NCBI GenBank assembly: GCA_023052935.1
Contig: CM041294.1
Coordinates: 18,110,635-18,174,634, forward strand
Length of the DNA: 64,000 bases
DNA from: Piezodorus guildinii
Taxonomy: Eukaryota > Arthropoda > Insecta > Hemiptera > Pentatomidae
Reading direction: 5' to 3'
Shown: piece by piece, positions 53,330 to 64,000 of the stretch
How positions within the stretch are numbered: the stretch's first letter is position 1
Layout of the letters: the number at the start of each line of letters is the position of its first letter
Translations under genes and position numbers: made by a program
The notes under the pieces: generated by a model
What the model was told of the DNA's origin: nothing
The model's database searches: none
The model's input: only the letters and a program-made list of their open reading frames with translations

Positions 53330-54010
53330 TTTAGTTTCTCTTGAAATCCTCAGAGACACCCTCGTACACCGTACAGCAGTAGTCAAAGAGTTTACGGGTT
53401 TCGATTGGAAGAAGAGGACATAGGTGATTCAGAAGTTGGAAAATGTAGGACGGGAGATTTCGGTAACATATTTTTCTCAGAAAGGGGTTTGATCAAAGAA
53501 GATGCTGAGGTTTTTAACGGATTAGCCGTTTTTTAATAGAATTGTAATGGAATGTTATTCAGAAACAAAGTTTGAATCAGTGGAAGGGCCTTTAGGATGG
53601 GATTAGAACCTATTAAAATTGCCTTGGTCTTCTCCGCTTTCAAATTTAGCTTGTTCTCAGCTGCCCAAATGGTGATTTGATTCTAATCTTTTAGAAGTAT
53701 TTCTGTAGCTATTAATTGGTCGGAACGAGGAAAGGATAGATAAATATCAAAATCATCAGTATATATATGGTATTGGGAATGATGGATACGTAGGGGAAGG
53801 TCATTAATGTATACAGGAATTAGAGTGGGGGATAGTGATGATCCCCGAGGAACACCACAGGACAAAGGTAAAGTCTAGGAAGGAGGTTGATCAGGGACAA
53901 CTACATATTGTGAGCGGTTGGAGAGGAAGGATTTGAACCAGCGTAGAGGTGGTGAACTGTATCGAATGCTTTAGAGAAATCTAGAAGGATTAGGATGTAT
54001 ATTTCAAAAT
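53330..54010 (-). pseudogene. Non-LTR RT fragment, LINE F-type
   Basis: Minus strand: ILILLDFSKAFDTVHHLYA (palm A), a shift, then LSCGVPRGSSLSPTLIPVYI, NDLPLRIHHSQYHIYTDDFD (the YADD motif reads YTDD), IYLSFPRSDQLIATEILLKD followed by a stop, then ITIWAAENKLNLNAEKTKAI. Further decay to ~53330. The style (YINDLPLRI, WAA-NKL-LNA-KTKAIL) fits the clade of LINE F, whose C-termini occur at 42969 and 62560. Confidence 0.75.
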
Positions 54011-55467
54011 CCTTTTTGTCTGATTAAATCTGTATGAGGTCCTTAAATGTGTACTCCTTTGATATAAAAATGGCCAAGTTATAATTCGACATGCATATAA
54101 ATACCATCATATCATATAAAACTGATAACTTTCTTTATTTTGATTAAAAATACTAAAACTCCAGTTTTAGTAATTTAGTTGGTTACATCATACAACTACC
54201 ATATTGTAATATTAACTTAGATTGAAACGCTACTTGCAACAGGGCTTCGGATCCGTGAAGGAATCTGTCAACTGAGAAGTTGCATCATGAGAGGCTTCAG
54301 CTACAAGTAACTTTGCCCTTAAGATCCCTCTGTACCAGGTTGACAAGACTTAAGTGCTTATCAATGTCGGGAGCAGGGGGCAAGTTCTACCGCACTATCA
54401 CCCGCCCAAGACAGTCTGCTCGCCAAACTGACACCTTTTATCTATATTGCAACTCTAGTTCATGCAAAGCGCTACTATGAATAACCATATTATTCATACG
54501 CCCCCAGGCGGAATAATGCCATTACGAACTGCTGTATTCAAATGATAGATCTGAGGAAGATGGTTTCGATGAATAGGAACTGAGGGAGGGTAGGGAATGA
54601 TCTACATCGGACTTAATAGAGAGAGGAAAATAAGTCGGGCGGAAATTGGTTCATCTGTCAAGAGTGATTGAGTAGTCGGCAACTGTTGAAAACATGCAAA
54701 GGGTAGTGGGATATTATTTTAATCAGAATTCGTCATATCAATACGTCAACAAAAATATCGCTATGTAAAATAAAACTCATTTTTGCTGGAAGGATAGATT
54801 ACTATCAAACAAATTTTATAAAAAAAAAAAATTAAGGTTGCACACAAACAAACAGGAATGAATAGAGATGTTTTGTTGTGTGATGACGTTTCTGCTTTTA
54901 TTTTGCCCATCATTATCATTAACTAATAATAAATACAGCATCGTTAGTGAACCTAACAATAATTGTAAACTACAATATATAAAAAAACAAAAATCTTCAT
55001 AGTCACAAACTTTTTATCCTCCAAAATATTCCTTGTAATTTATTAATTATTTTAAATATTTTGTAATATATAGTCAATAGCCCTAAAATGTAGAGCTAAT
55101 TTAAAAGTAAAATTAAATTTCCATTTTCTTTCATGACAGGCTAACACTTAATTCTCATAAACTGGATAAATATTGTACTACTAACACTAATTTTATCAGT
55201 AACTAATTTGTCACTAAGCACCAAAAGAGATATATGATACATTTCGATATCGTTATGAGCAATATTCATTGGATATATTGTTGAATATATTTTATAACAA
55301 GCTTTAAAAAGGAAATACGATGATTACAATGATAGTTCACAAATTATACAAAACTTGTTATAAGCGTTTTATTCTATGGCTCTTGCTGCAGATTAATTTA
55401 ATTTTAAACAAAAATTAAATCAGCCAACGTCTTTCTCAATAGCTAAGAATAATATAAATAATAATAA
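54011..55467. other. Spacer with GC-elevated block 54190-54700
   Basis: A 66-codon plus-strand frame (54280-54480) with GATCCCTCTGTACCAGGTTG and a CGCCCCCAGGCGG palindrome-like patch at 54499. Unrecognised; perhaps an exon or old element. 54720-55467 is AT-rich without features. Confidence 0.25.
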
Positions 55468-55905
55468 TTGCCTTAGAGAAACTGGAGGTCGATCCAATAC
55501 CACTCAATTATGCCCACACAAATTCATCCAATGATCACCGTTTAACCTTAATTCCCCAAGATCAGACTTATGACAATCCTCTTATCGACGTTTTGGCCTG
55601 CCCCTCAGATGCCTACCAGTCGGTTCAACTCATATAAACTTTTTAGGAATCCGTTCTTCACTGAGTCCATATGATACGTCTTAAGTAATCTTCTGCAATC
55701 CCAAATGCTCTCATCTCTCTTTGGGCCAAATATTCCACGTAGTACCTTATTCTCGAAAACCTTAAGGCATTGTTCGTCCTTCAAAGCAAGCTACCACGTT
55801 TCACATCCATTTATAACCGTCAGGAGAATAATAGTTTTAAAAATTGTAACCTTCAAGTCTCTTGATAGAAGCCACGAGCTGAGTAATTTCGTAACTAAAT
55901 AATTA
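55468..55905 (-). pseudogene. LINE D (RTE-like), diverged 3' end
   Basis: On the minus strand LKDEQCLKVFENKVLRGIFG, the PTGRHLRG equivalent and LGELRLNGDH are recognisable with several indels. The tail AATAATAATAATTG is at its 3' end. The most diverged of five copies. Confidence 0.65.
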
Positions 55906-56127
55906 CACAAATTTCCTACATTCAACCGTTACTTTATTTCGTTTTCTCTAGTTATCATAAAACCTAAATTTCTCTACATCTTGAAACGTATGCCCTGATG
56001 AGTATAAAAGAAAAAATAAATAATTTAATTAAAATACATAATATTCAGTCTAATATAAGCGGATTTTTGATTTTATTAGCAATATACTTCTCTCATAATA
56101 TCTTATAAAATTTTATTTATATTACAA

Positions 56128-56715
56128 AAAACATGGTGCTCGCAACAAACGACTTTTGATTACCTCGATTGTCAAAATCAATTTAAAAACTTTTTAATAA
56201 AGTTAAATTATACAGAGATGAAAAAAGGGTAAAGAATTAATTACATTGTGCTCCGATAGCAACATGTATTTTAATAAATGATCTATTATATTATTATATA
56301 CATCAATCAGTCTGTTTTATCGGCTTTTCATCATTTTTCAATAACTTTAACAATTCTGTGCATAAGATAATATTTTTTCCTAAAATCATTTGCTTTCTAA
56401 CTGTATATTATACATCTATATTGCAGCTCTTCGGTTGAGAAAAACAAAAATTGATTTTATAAAATCTTTATTCCTTTAGTTGGTTAAGAAATTCTTTTAA
56501 GTTCTATACTAATCCGTTTTTTATAGATGTTAACAAAATTATATGTTAAATTTTTTCGAAACTCCAAAATTAAAGGTAATTCGAAGGACGAAAATGCAAT
56601 AAACTCGGGATTTAAGCCCTTTCAGACTATTTTAATAAGAATCAAACCTTCATGATATTGAAGCCAATAATATTTTACATTGATATAGCGTATTCAATCG
56701 AAATTATAAAAAAAA
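56128..56715 (+). repeat. R repeat, diverged, first of a head-to-tail pair
   Basis: CATGGTGCTCGCAACAAACG, TATTACCTCGATTGTC-like left end, CGGCTTTTCATCATTTTTCA and TTACATTGATATAGCGTATT, stopping where the next R copy begins. Confidence 0.6.
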
Positions 56716-57602
56716 AAATCTGGTGCGGGCAACACACGACTTTCACTTAACTCCATTTTAAAAATCAATGAAAGAGTTTTCAAATACATTTAGAGATAAA
56801 AATACGTGAAGCTATTACAGAATTAATTAAATTGAATTTATATAGAAACATGTGTTTTATTAAAAAATCTATTATATTATTGTCTAAAATAATCAGTTAG
56901 TTTTATCTTCTTTTCATCACTCTCTATTAACTTTTAAAAGCTTGTAAATGAGATAATTTTTTTTCTAAAATCTTTAGCTTTCCAACGGTATATCACACAT
57001 GTATATTACTGTTCTTATGTTCAAAAACAAATAATTGGATTAAAAATATTTTTTCCGTTTTCTCCTTTAGTTGGGTATCGAGTTTATTCAATTTATACAT
57101 TTACCAGTTTTTCATCAGCGTTAACAAGATAATCTAGTTATTATTATTGAATCTACAAAATTAAAGGTACTTTAGGGCAAGAAAATTTAAAATATCGGCA
57201 TTTAAGCCCTGTCAGACCATTTTTATCTAAATAAAACCTACATGATATTAAAGCCCATTAAATTTTACATCGATATAGCGAGTTTAATCAAAATCGTCAG
57301 AACCGTTTTTTATAAAATCGAAAAAAGGTGCAAAGTGGAAGGTATAAAGTGCCTCTTCTGGTAAGCTCATTTTGATGAAAAATGTTTTGTAAAGTCTTGT
57401 ACATTTGTCTTAAATATGAAATTCCAGTTTCATAGGACTTACCGTTTCCGCCCGGGAGTTACCCCTCCCCACACACACACACACAGACCTTTTCGCGGGA
57501 TTTGGTTATTTGGACTCAGGAGGCCCTAAAATATGTATTTCCGTTGAAAACTGGAATTCGAAAATTTTCACGATCGCAATACTTTCCCTTTCTTGCTAGA
57601 CT
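56716..57602 (+). repeat. R repeat, full length, second of the pair
   Basis: TCTGGTGCGGGCAACACACG, then the complete body, CGTTTCCGCCCGGGAGTTAC, CACACACACACACAGACC, GAATTCGAAAATTTTCACGA and TCGCAATACTTTCCCTTTC. The terminal palindrome has decayed (TCTTGCTAGACTTACTAC). The 73-codon frame at 57502-57723 is incidental. Confidence 0.8.
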
Positions 57603-57861
57603 TACTACACTACACACACATACCTTTTTGTGGAACTTTTTAACACAGTGGACCCGACCCTATAATGTGTATTTCCTACTTGTTTGTAGAAATAAACCGT
57701 CTTTTTTTTGTATAAGTAAATAAAAATAACAAAATCTTAGTAAAATCAAACGCTATATAGTATCACAACCGTTTCTGAAGTTAGACACGGAAACCATACA
57801 ACTAAATACATGTGTGTTAATAAAACCCGGTAAATAAATAGGTCTCGAAGTAAATACTGGC

Positions 57862-58112
57862 TCAAATGGGCGCGTAAAGTTGTTGGGCTCGGTGAGGAAC
57901 GGATTACGAGAAAGTTGGTATTCGCTGAACCGACTGGTAGGCGTCCGAAAGGTAGGCCGAAGCGTCGATGGGAGAATTGCATTAAGGCTGATCTCGGGGG
58001 CTTGGTCATGATTGGCGAACATTGGACATATAACATTGGAGTCTGTGCAGGCGAAGTATAGTAGTATCGGCATCAAACCTTCGGGTTCGGTAAGCCTATT
58101 ATTATTATTATT
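57862..58112 (+). pseudogene. LINE D (RTE-like), short 3' end
   Basis: LKWARKVVGLGEERI, KLVFAEPTGRRPKGRPKRRW and KADLGGL, then a small insertion (GACATATAACATTGGAG) and the GGTTCGGTAAGCC(TATTAT)n terminus. Strongly 5'-truncated. Confidence 0.8.
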
Positions 58113-58189
58113 TCTTAAGTTAACTACGTTTAGCAGGAGTTTTATGATACAACTGTAATAGCAACCTTAAGAGAACGGTTTGGCACGCC

Positions 58190-58470
58190 TTAATCACTCA
58201 AAAGCGTTTTGTTTATTCACGATCGGGGATCTCATTTGCATTAATGGTCATGTAAAAAGTGCAGATGCTTATCTCATAAATATAAAAGTAAATGGGGGCT
58301 CAGAGTTAAGCCCTAATATGGCACTTTAGGTGCGATCAATAATTAGTGGATGGTGGAGCAGATTAAGTAGTTACTTGGGTGATTTGTATTCGATGGAAGT
58401 AAGGCCATAGCAAGCCAATTTATAGCTGAATAGCTTTACCCACATGGTACCCCTTAAGCCATCGGGGAGA
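58190..58470. promoter_or_regulatory. Unique GC-elevated island (candidate cis-regulatory element)
   Basis: Contains the octamer ATTTGCATTAATGG (POU-type ATTTGCAT plus TAAT), CTTATCT (GATA-type), ATCAATAATTAG and ATTAAGTAG. Non-repetitive and non-coding. Transcription-factor assignments are by consensus only. Confidence 0.25.
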
Positions 58471-58841
58471 AAAGAATTTATTAAAAATATACATCAAAAC
58501 ACCTTATATTTCAAAATATAAACTCATTTAAATTCAAAAGGTATAATTTGAAAAAATAATAATAAATTGGGTAAAAATCCTAGATTTTTTGTTCCGTATG
58601 ATGATAAATATGAAATTAAGAATATTTTTTTAATGAACTTAAGTGTAATTAAATTAATAAAAATATCAAGTCCAAGAACCTATCAATCATTTTTTTTATA
58701 TACAACTTGATTTTCTAAAATCCGCTGCATACTAGCTACAATAATTTAATACTCTTTCACTAGTTCGATAAAGTTGACTAGGTAAAACTTTAATATTGCA
58801 ATAGTAAATAGTTTTTTTTTTTATTTACTGTTGTAATATAT

Positions 58842-59270
58842 ATTTTTTTAAAACATATTTATAGATATTTACAACTGTATTATTATATACAACAAGTAAA
58901 TTTGGTGGGCATAGTAAACTTCCATGAAATACATGAAGAGACGCCACCCATTGGCAGCCCTGTAAAAATATTTAAACTAGAAGGTCTTGGGGCCATCTTC
59001 TTTTCAGACGGCTCGGAGGATTATCAGGAATTGAAGAGGATGATAGGATAGAAACTAGTGGATTAGAGGGGAAATGGAGTTTTTCATGGAATGATTTGTA
59101 CCTGGTTCGGAATAATTCAGTGACATATGGGATATTAAGGTCTTTATGGATAAGCTTATTCGTGACAAAGTAAGGAGCATTAAGGATTTTACGAAGGATT
59201 TTGGATTGTAAGGATTGGATACGAGAAGAATTTGATGGTTTAGTAGAGCCCCATAGCTCTCTCTACTCCG
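58842..59270 (-). pseudogene. LINE A 3' copy
   Basis: Minus strand: ELWGSTKPSNSSRIQSLQSK, ILRKILNAPYFVTN, HKDLNIPYVTELFRTRY and the PPSRLKRRW equivalent, then the 3' UTR to a T-run at 58842. Short insertion CTCT at ~59259 near the 5' break. Bases 58471-58841 show AT-rich sequence only. Confidence 0.8.
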
Positions 59271-59696
59271 ATCGTTATTATATAAAAACAAAATTACATG
59301 AAATGAAATAAATATTTTTTAGATAATCATATTTCAACACTGAAAGGATAGTTCATAAGGACAAAATTGGACCAGATTTAGGTGTAAGTGTCTGTGGGTA
59401 TAAGGAACTTTATTTTTGTTTGTTTATAATTATCAACCAACTCTCTCAGTTAGATAAAATCAATAGAAAGGTATAATTGTAAATGAGACATTTTTTAGTC
59501 CAATTGTCGATAATCTACTAAAAGATATTTTTTTTTTTAATGCATTTTATTCGAAAACTAGGGTTGTAAAAATAGTATACCTTTTGTTTTACTAAAGGCT
59601 TATGCTTCGAAAAATGTTTCTACAATTATAATCAACAATTATGTTAAATGCAGAATAACATAAATTTATGAAAATAACTATTTCGTGTTTTCCTGT
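59271..59696. other. AT-rich spacer
   Basis: Nothing recognised. Confidence 0.4.
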
Positions 59697-59796
59697 TATT
59701 ATTTAACGTCACTATACTGCTCTGCTAGTCCTACATTTTGCTTATCCAGGCTTAACTAGGATATGTATCTTTAATGAGTACCTGACATGAATGAAA
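59697..59796 (-). mobile_element. SINE B fragment
   Basis: GTTATTATTTAACGTCACTA, TAGTCCTACATTTTGCTTAT, CCAGGCTTAACTAGGATATG and AATGAGTACCTGACAT match the tail half of the family in minus orientation. The head is lost. Confidence 0.6.
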
Positions 59797-60229
59797 ATTA
59801 AACTGTTTGACGTGTGTGCTAGGTTTTTTAATTCGTTTAGCATATTAGTTGTTTTTTTTTTATGTTACCTCATTTTGTAATGAACTTTTAAGGCATAAGA
59901 ATAAAGCATTTAGTTTATGTTTTTAAGTTGTCCTAAAATCGTAGAAGGTAATCAAAGAAATATTTAACTGTTAATATTTAATAAAACTGGAAATTTTACA
60001 GTTTAACTACATAACAGAAAAATATTATTGAATTAAATAATGATAGTTAATTTATGAGATTTTTGTAACTTGTTACATACATTGAGAAATAAATTTACTC
60101 ATAATCATTCATGATAAAAGTTCTTCTCAACATTTTAAACAACTAGACATTTATCTGGCATATTTGACAGTTAGTCCTATCAAGAAAAAGCGAAAAAAAT
60201 CCCCTTTTCTCCGAAAGTTAATCGTATTG
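59797..60229. other. AT-rich spacer
   Basis: Nothing recognised. Confidence 0.4.
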
Positions 60230-60513
60230 ATTTCAAAGTCACCTACCCCGAAGTGTCGACTTTCCTAAATGATTCGGTTCCGTCCTGTCAAGGAAAGTTT
60301 TGAAGAGATGAGAAAACAAATAAGATGGACCGCGAGATATGATTGGTTAGCGAGACCCTGTCGGCCACACCTTTCTACACAAACAGCCGACCAATCACAA
60401 CTGCTTACCTAACCCCTCAGCCAGTTCTTTCATCCTTGGGCCAATAGCTAGAAGCCGTTTGCCTAACTCTTCACAATCCAATTATTATTTATTTTTTTAG
60501 ATCATTATATAAA
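60230..60513 (+). promoter_or_regulatory. Candidate promoter: three CCAAT boxes and TATATAAA
   Basis: A GC-elevated unique stretch with an inverted CCAAT (ATTGG, 60342-60346), CCAATCA (60391-60395 core) and CCAATAG (60441-60445), then TATATAAA at 60506-60513, 65 bp after the last CCAAT. CCAAT spacing of ~50 bp is typical of NF-Y promoters. No gene is recognised downstream, and the following sequence begins a Helitron-like repeat, so it may be the promoter of an unseen transcript or chance. Confidence 0.3.
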
Positions 60514-60549
60514 TCTGACATAAAAATAGGTATTCTATATATATAACAA

Positions 60550-60960
60550 TCTCGTGTCACAATGTTTTCTCGCCATAAACTCTGAAATTACTGAACCGAC
60601 TTTGATCAAACTTTTCTAAAACGCAAAACAAAATTTGTTTAATTGTGGCAACACTGTTTCCCTAGTAACCTTCCCATACGTGATTTTTAATTAAAATATA
60701 AGTGTGTTTTGAATGTTTCTATGCATTATTATTTATAAAATATACATTCACATTATAGTTTCCAGTTATAATAAAATACATATTACTATACGTTTCGAGA
60801 AAAATTATAAGTACTCATTTGAAAGACTTGCAATGAGTTATGAGTTGCCAAGGAGTTATGATGATATACAACGGTTATGTTTAAAAGATAAAACGATGTT
60901 ATTGAATAATTTGGATACTGGTATGTAATTGTAACATTGAGTAAATAAAATTGATATTTG
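60550..60960 (+). repeat. Possible Helitron-like non-autonomous element
   Basis: ATCTCGTGTCACAATGTTTT at 60550 parallels 3317. It is followed by CTCTGAAATTACTGAACCGA and CTTTGATCAAACTTT, a phrase style common in insect Helitron-like repeats. The 3' boundary is unclear. An open frame (60713-60928) with SYELPRSYDDIQRLCLKDKT lies inside and is not recognised. Confidence 0.3.
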
Positions 60961-61454
60961 ACATTAAATAATAATCTTTTATTTATCATAGAGTAGTTCA
61001 TTGGTATTCACCTGTATTTTATTTATATAACCTCATTCAACAAAGTCACTATCAACATCTTTCGTAATTTGTTAAAATTTTATTTAAATTATTTTATTTA
61101 TCAAATAGAATTCACTAAACCGCAAACAAAGATGAAGAAGTGTAGTTTTTGTTCTATTTTTCAACTTGTCTCGATATTAGAAGCAAGATATTTATAGTTA
61201 TATTAGATTAATTATAGTAATAGGTTAAGTTGATTCGAAATCACTTTCCTCATCAACTGTAATTCTAACTTTAGTCTAATAAGTTGCTATTTTATGCTGT
61301 TAAATATACCATAGCGATCCAGTAGAAGTAGGCATACCCAAAATTACTCGATATATTTTAGCTGTAACGTAATCGTGGTATATATTCACGTTTGCAACAT
61401 AAATATGATTGATAAACATTGAACCAACGAATGGGGATATTTTCACTTGAACCC

Positions 61455-61915
61455 TACTTCAACACACGACTTTACCTCCGTTCTTAAAATCAATTTAGGA
61501 ACTCTTAAGTAAAGATAAGCTCGAAAAAAGGTTAAAGAATTACATTGAATTCTGCCGAAAGCAAGTGTTTCAGATTAAATAAATTACCAACAGAAATTAC
61601 TGAGTAAAGTAATCAGTAAGTCGTACAATTGTACAAAAAGTATGTTATACAGCGGTCCTTATAGCTAGTAAATTTTGTAGTACATGTTGCTGTGACATCA
61701 CAAGAATATTCTCTCTTATAACGTGGAATTTCAGGTTGATACAACTTGTTTTTGAGTTGGATCTTGGACGCAAACATAGTTTTTAAAGAACTTGATCATT
61801 CTGACTCAAAGAACACTAAAACTCGTATTTCCGATGAGAACTCGAATTCTAAAACTATCACGATGGCGAAACATCCCCTTACTACATAGTTCATACATAA
61901 GTAAGTGAAAAAAAA
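61455..61915 (+). repeat. R repeat, internally deleted old copy
   Basis: TCAACACACGACTTTACCTC (left end), AAGAATTACATTGAATTC, then a jump to the right end GATCATTCTGACTCAAAGAA, AACTCGAATTCTAAAACTAT, CATCCCCTTACTACATAG and AAGTAAGTGAAA. The terminal GTAAGTGAAA is retained. Confidence 0.6.
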
Positions 61916-62559
61916 ATCAGCTCTAAAGCATTTTTTTATTTGTTTAATTTTATTTAGTATAAATTGGTCATATACAATTGTTTTATACTTGAATAAATAT
62001 TTCAACAGTAAGCTCTTTAGGATTTAAAAATAAAGAGAAAAAATAATTGAAAAAAGATAACAGTAAAATTTACATAAATTGCCAATCCTTAGCCGTGTAA
62101 GGTGTCTAACAATCTTGAGCACACATCGTTGGGGATTGGGTGTTGAGGTAATAACCCAATCCAATTAAAAACCTTTATCGCGAAACCCCTTAACTAGCTT
62201 ATGGATATCTAATGCAAATTATTTTCTATAGCGAATTTTCTGAAATAGTCTATAAGTAGAAATAAACATTTATATAAATCAGAGATCATTTACATAAGAA
62301 AAAGTAATTATCATGAAAAACAATGGAAGAAGAGTATCTACTTGGAGTTTATAGGGTGGAGTATACGTAAGCTGTACGGTGTATGGGGGTGTCTCTGGAG
62401 ATCTCGAAGCAAAACATAAACGATTATATAACTGCTTTATTCGCTTTATCATTGGGATATCCAGGGACACTTCTGTTACCAGATTCTACATAGAGTTGAA
62501 GTGGCATTACCCTTCCTACCGTTTTAAATAGTTCCTGGCAACCATCCTCTTCCAAGTTC
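61916..62559. other. AT-rich spacer
   Basis: Nothing supported. Confidence 0.35.
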
Positions 62560-63772
62560 TCCAATCCAGTCGCCCATCTTACATCTCAGATATGTTTTCA
62601 TTCAAATCCTCCATTCATTCCCGTAACACTCGTTCGCGGCCTTTAGACCTGTATATAGCGCCTCATCGAACCGCAGCTTTCGACAGATCCTTCCTAATCC
62701 GCTCCTCTTTCGTATGGAATTCCATTCCTTCACATATTCAACATTCTGATACTTTTTTTTTTATAATATATTTTATTGTTTTTTACAACTGTATATACAA
62801 ATACAATAAGTAAAATGACTGAATGACAATAACAGGCATGAATAGACATGTAAAGAATCTATCCAGTGGTAGTACTTCAAAGTTTATTTCATGAGCAGGT
62901 CTCGATGCCACTGTATTTTCAGGCGCCTCGGAGGATTACCGGGAATAGATGTAGATGAGAGTTTACGGACAAGCGGATTTGAGTGGGCAGGTAGTTTGGA
63001 ATTAAAGGAGGTGTATTTATCGCGGGCCAAGTCTGCAACCAGTGGGATATTTAGGTCTCTATGGATGAGTTTATTAGGTACAAAGTAAGGAACATTGAGG
63101 ATTTTTCGTAGGATTTTGGATTTCAAGGATTGGACGCGGGAGGAGTTTGATATTTTAGTGGACCCCCATAGCTCAATGCCATAGGTAAAATAGGTCGGAT
63201 AATCGTGATGTAAATGAGTCTTTTGTAGTAAATAGAGAGTTTTGAACGTTTGTCTAGTAAGTGTTGTAGTAAGCGGTATCTGCAGGCAGTTTCTTGTCGT
63301 TTCACTGATACTTTTTAAACCTTCAAATCCCGTCTATTCGATCACTTCCTCTCTATTCAATTTCAAAGGACCCTAAATAGATTTGCCAATTCAATTTAAA
63401 TTAGTTAAATAAAAAAAAAAAAAGAAACGATTATTTAAATATAATATCTTACATTTTGGTGCACCTGCATATTTAACTTTACTATTTCATTAATTTTACA
63501 TCAATACAGTAAAGCACTATTAATTAAAATTTTGTATGTATGAACATATTTTTCTGTTTTATCTTTTGTCTAGTTTTGCTATTAATTATTATTAGAAGCT
63601 ACCTTTTAATTTATCACTATTTTTCACGTTTTATTTTATTTTTAATTCTATTATTTTTTGTTTGTTTCATGTTTGCACTCTGAGACACTAAAGTTCTTTT
63701 TGCATGTTTTGTAAATTTATTCAAAAGGGACTTGTCCCAGAATAAATAAAGAATTTATTATTATTATTAATA
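62560..63772 (+). pseudogene. LINE F 3' end, split by a LINE A insertion
   Basis: 62560-62754: NTRSRPLDLYIAPHRTAAFD, RSFLIRSSFVWNSIPSHIQH and SDTF. It resumes at 63309: TFKSRLFDHFLSIQFQ, stop, then a 3' UTR ending GGGACTTGTCCCAGAATAAA, TAAAGAATTTATTATTATTA at ~63770. A TAA lies at the join, so the copy was already defective. The remaining bases to 64000 are AT-rich. Confidence 0.8.
62755..63308 (-). pseudogene. LINE A copy nested in LINE F, with target duplication
   Basis: Minus strand: RQETACRYRLLQHLLDKRSK, a small deletion at the WTYG motif (63170-63180), ILRKILNVPYFVPNKLIHRD, LNIPLVADLARDKYTSFNSK and PPRRLKIQWHRDLLMK, then the 3' UTR and a T-run at ~62752-62762. CTGATACTTTTT flanks both sides (62747 and 63305). 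5'-truncated after the palm. Confidence 0.9.
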
Positions 63773-64000
63773 TTAGGTGAAATTTGTATTTCTTGTTAAT
63801 ACTATCTCCAAAATCTAAATATTATCGAGTATAATCTTTTTTATTTAGTTCGTTATTATTGCTTTTATTTTGAGAACAAAAACTGCTCATGGTTATTATC
63901 GCCCTCACATCTTTACAAAAAATAAAAACAAAAAGAAACACGATTTACCAAAATGAAGATAGCAGAAATAAATTAAGAAAAAAAAAACAACAAACAAAAT

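Overview
The window looks like a TE-rich, AT-rich stretch of an arthropod (probably insect) nuclear genome. The evidence is jockey-, RTE- and CR1-like LINE fragments, tRNA-derived SINEs, mariner and pogo/Tigger relics, a Ty3/gypsy element with insect-type AGTTA..TAAC LTR ends, many (TA)n microsatellites, and no operons, rRNA or tRNA genes. I cannot name the species. Only one ordinary host protein gene is supported: a 143-residue single-CCCH zinc-finger protein at 9457-9888 on the plus strand. Nearly everything else recognisable is mobile DNA or its decay products.

Layout. 1-9 kb: LINE 3' ends, a segment bounded by ~52-bp direct repeats (680-1588), a 60-A tract, a tRNA-derived SINE (family A), an RTE-like LINE end, the first copy of an abundant unclassified repeat (here called R) carrying a nested SINE, an RNase-H LINE fragment and an internally deleted pogo/Tigger element. 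9-20 kb: the CCCH gene, truncated jockey-like LINEs (families A and B), a deleted mariner, several R copies including one foldback form, and two more SINE families. 20-25.4 kb: a nearly complete Ty3/gypsy element (19995-25367) with 166/170-bp LTRs, PBS, gag, protease, RT/RNase H, integrase and PPT. Its coding region lies in one frame broken by three stop codons, and the element sits in a (TA)n tract inside an R copy. 25-37 kb: mostly non-coding, with further R copies, LINE B and LINE C pseudogenes, and a GC-elevated open stretch near 32 kb. 37-46 kb: RTE-like LINE ends, a second gypsy remnant again in (TA)n, CR1-like and other LINE 3' ends, and a ~1-kb near-perfect inverted repeat (45200-46232). 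46-64 kb: more R copies (two head-to-tail at 56-57.6 kb), LINE RT fragments including one between 130-bp direct repeats, unique GC-elevated islands, a CCAAT/TATA cluster near 60.4 kb, and a LINE-in-LINE nested insertion with a target duplication at 62.7-63.3 kb.

How the parts relate. The elements form layers. R copies and SINE A carry or generate TA-rich tracts, and both gypsy insertions sit in such tracts. SINEs and LINE A have inserted into older repeats with visible duplications. The most informative novel points are (i) a hairpin just upstream of the PPT, conserved with a compensatory base change between the two gypsy elements; (ii) the single-frame, stop-punctuated gag-pro-pol; (iii) the R repeat family with an 18-bp terminal palindrome and a foldback derivative; (iv) the 1-kb inverted repeat carrying a hammerhead-core-like motif. 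All family assignments are by eye; no database search was run.
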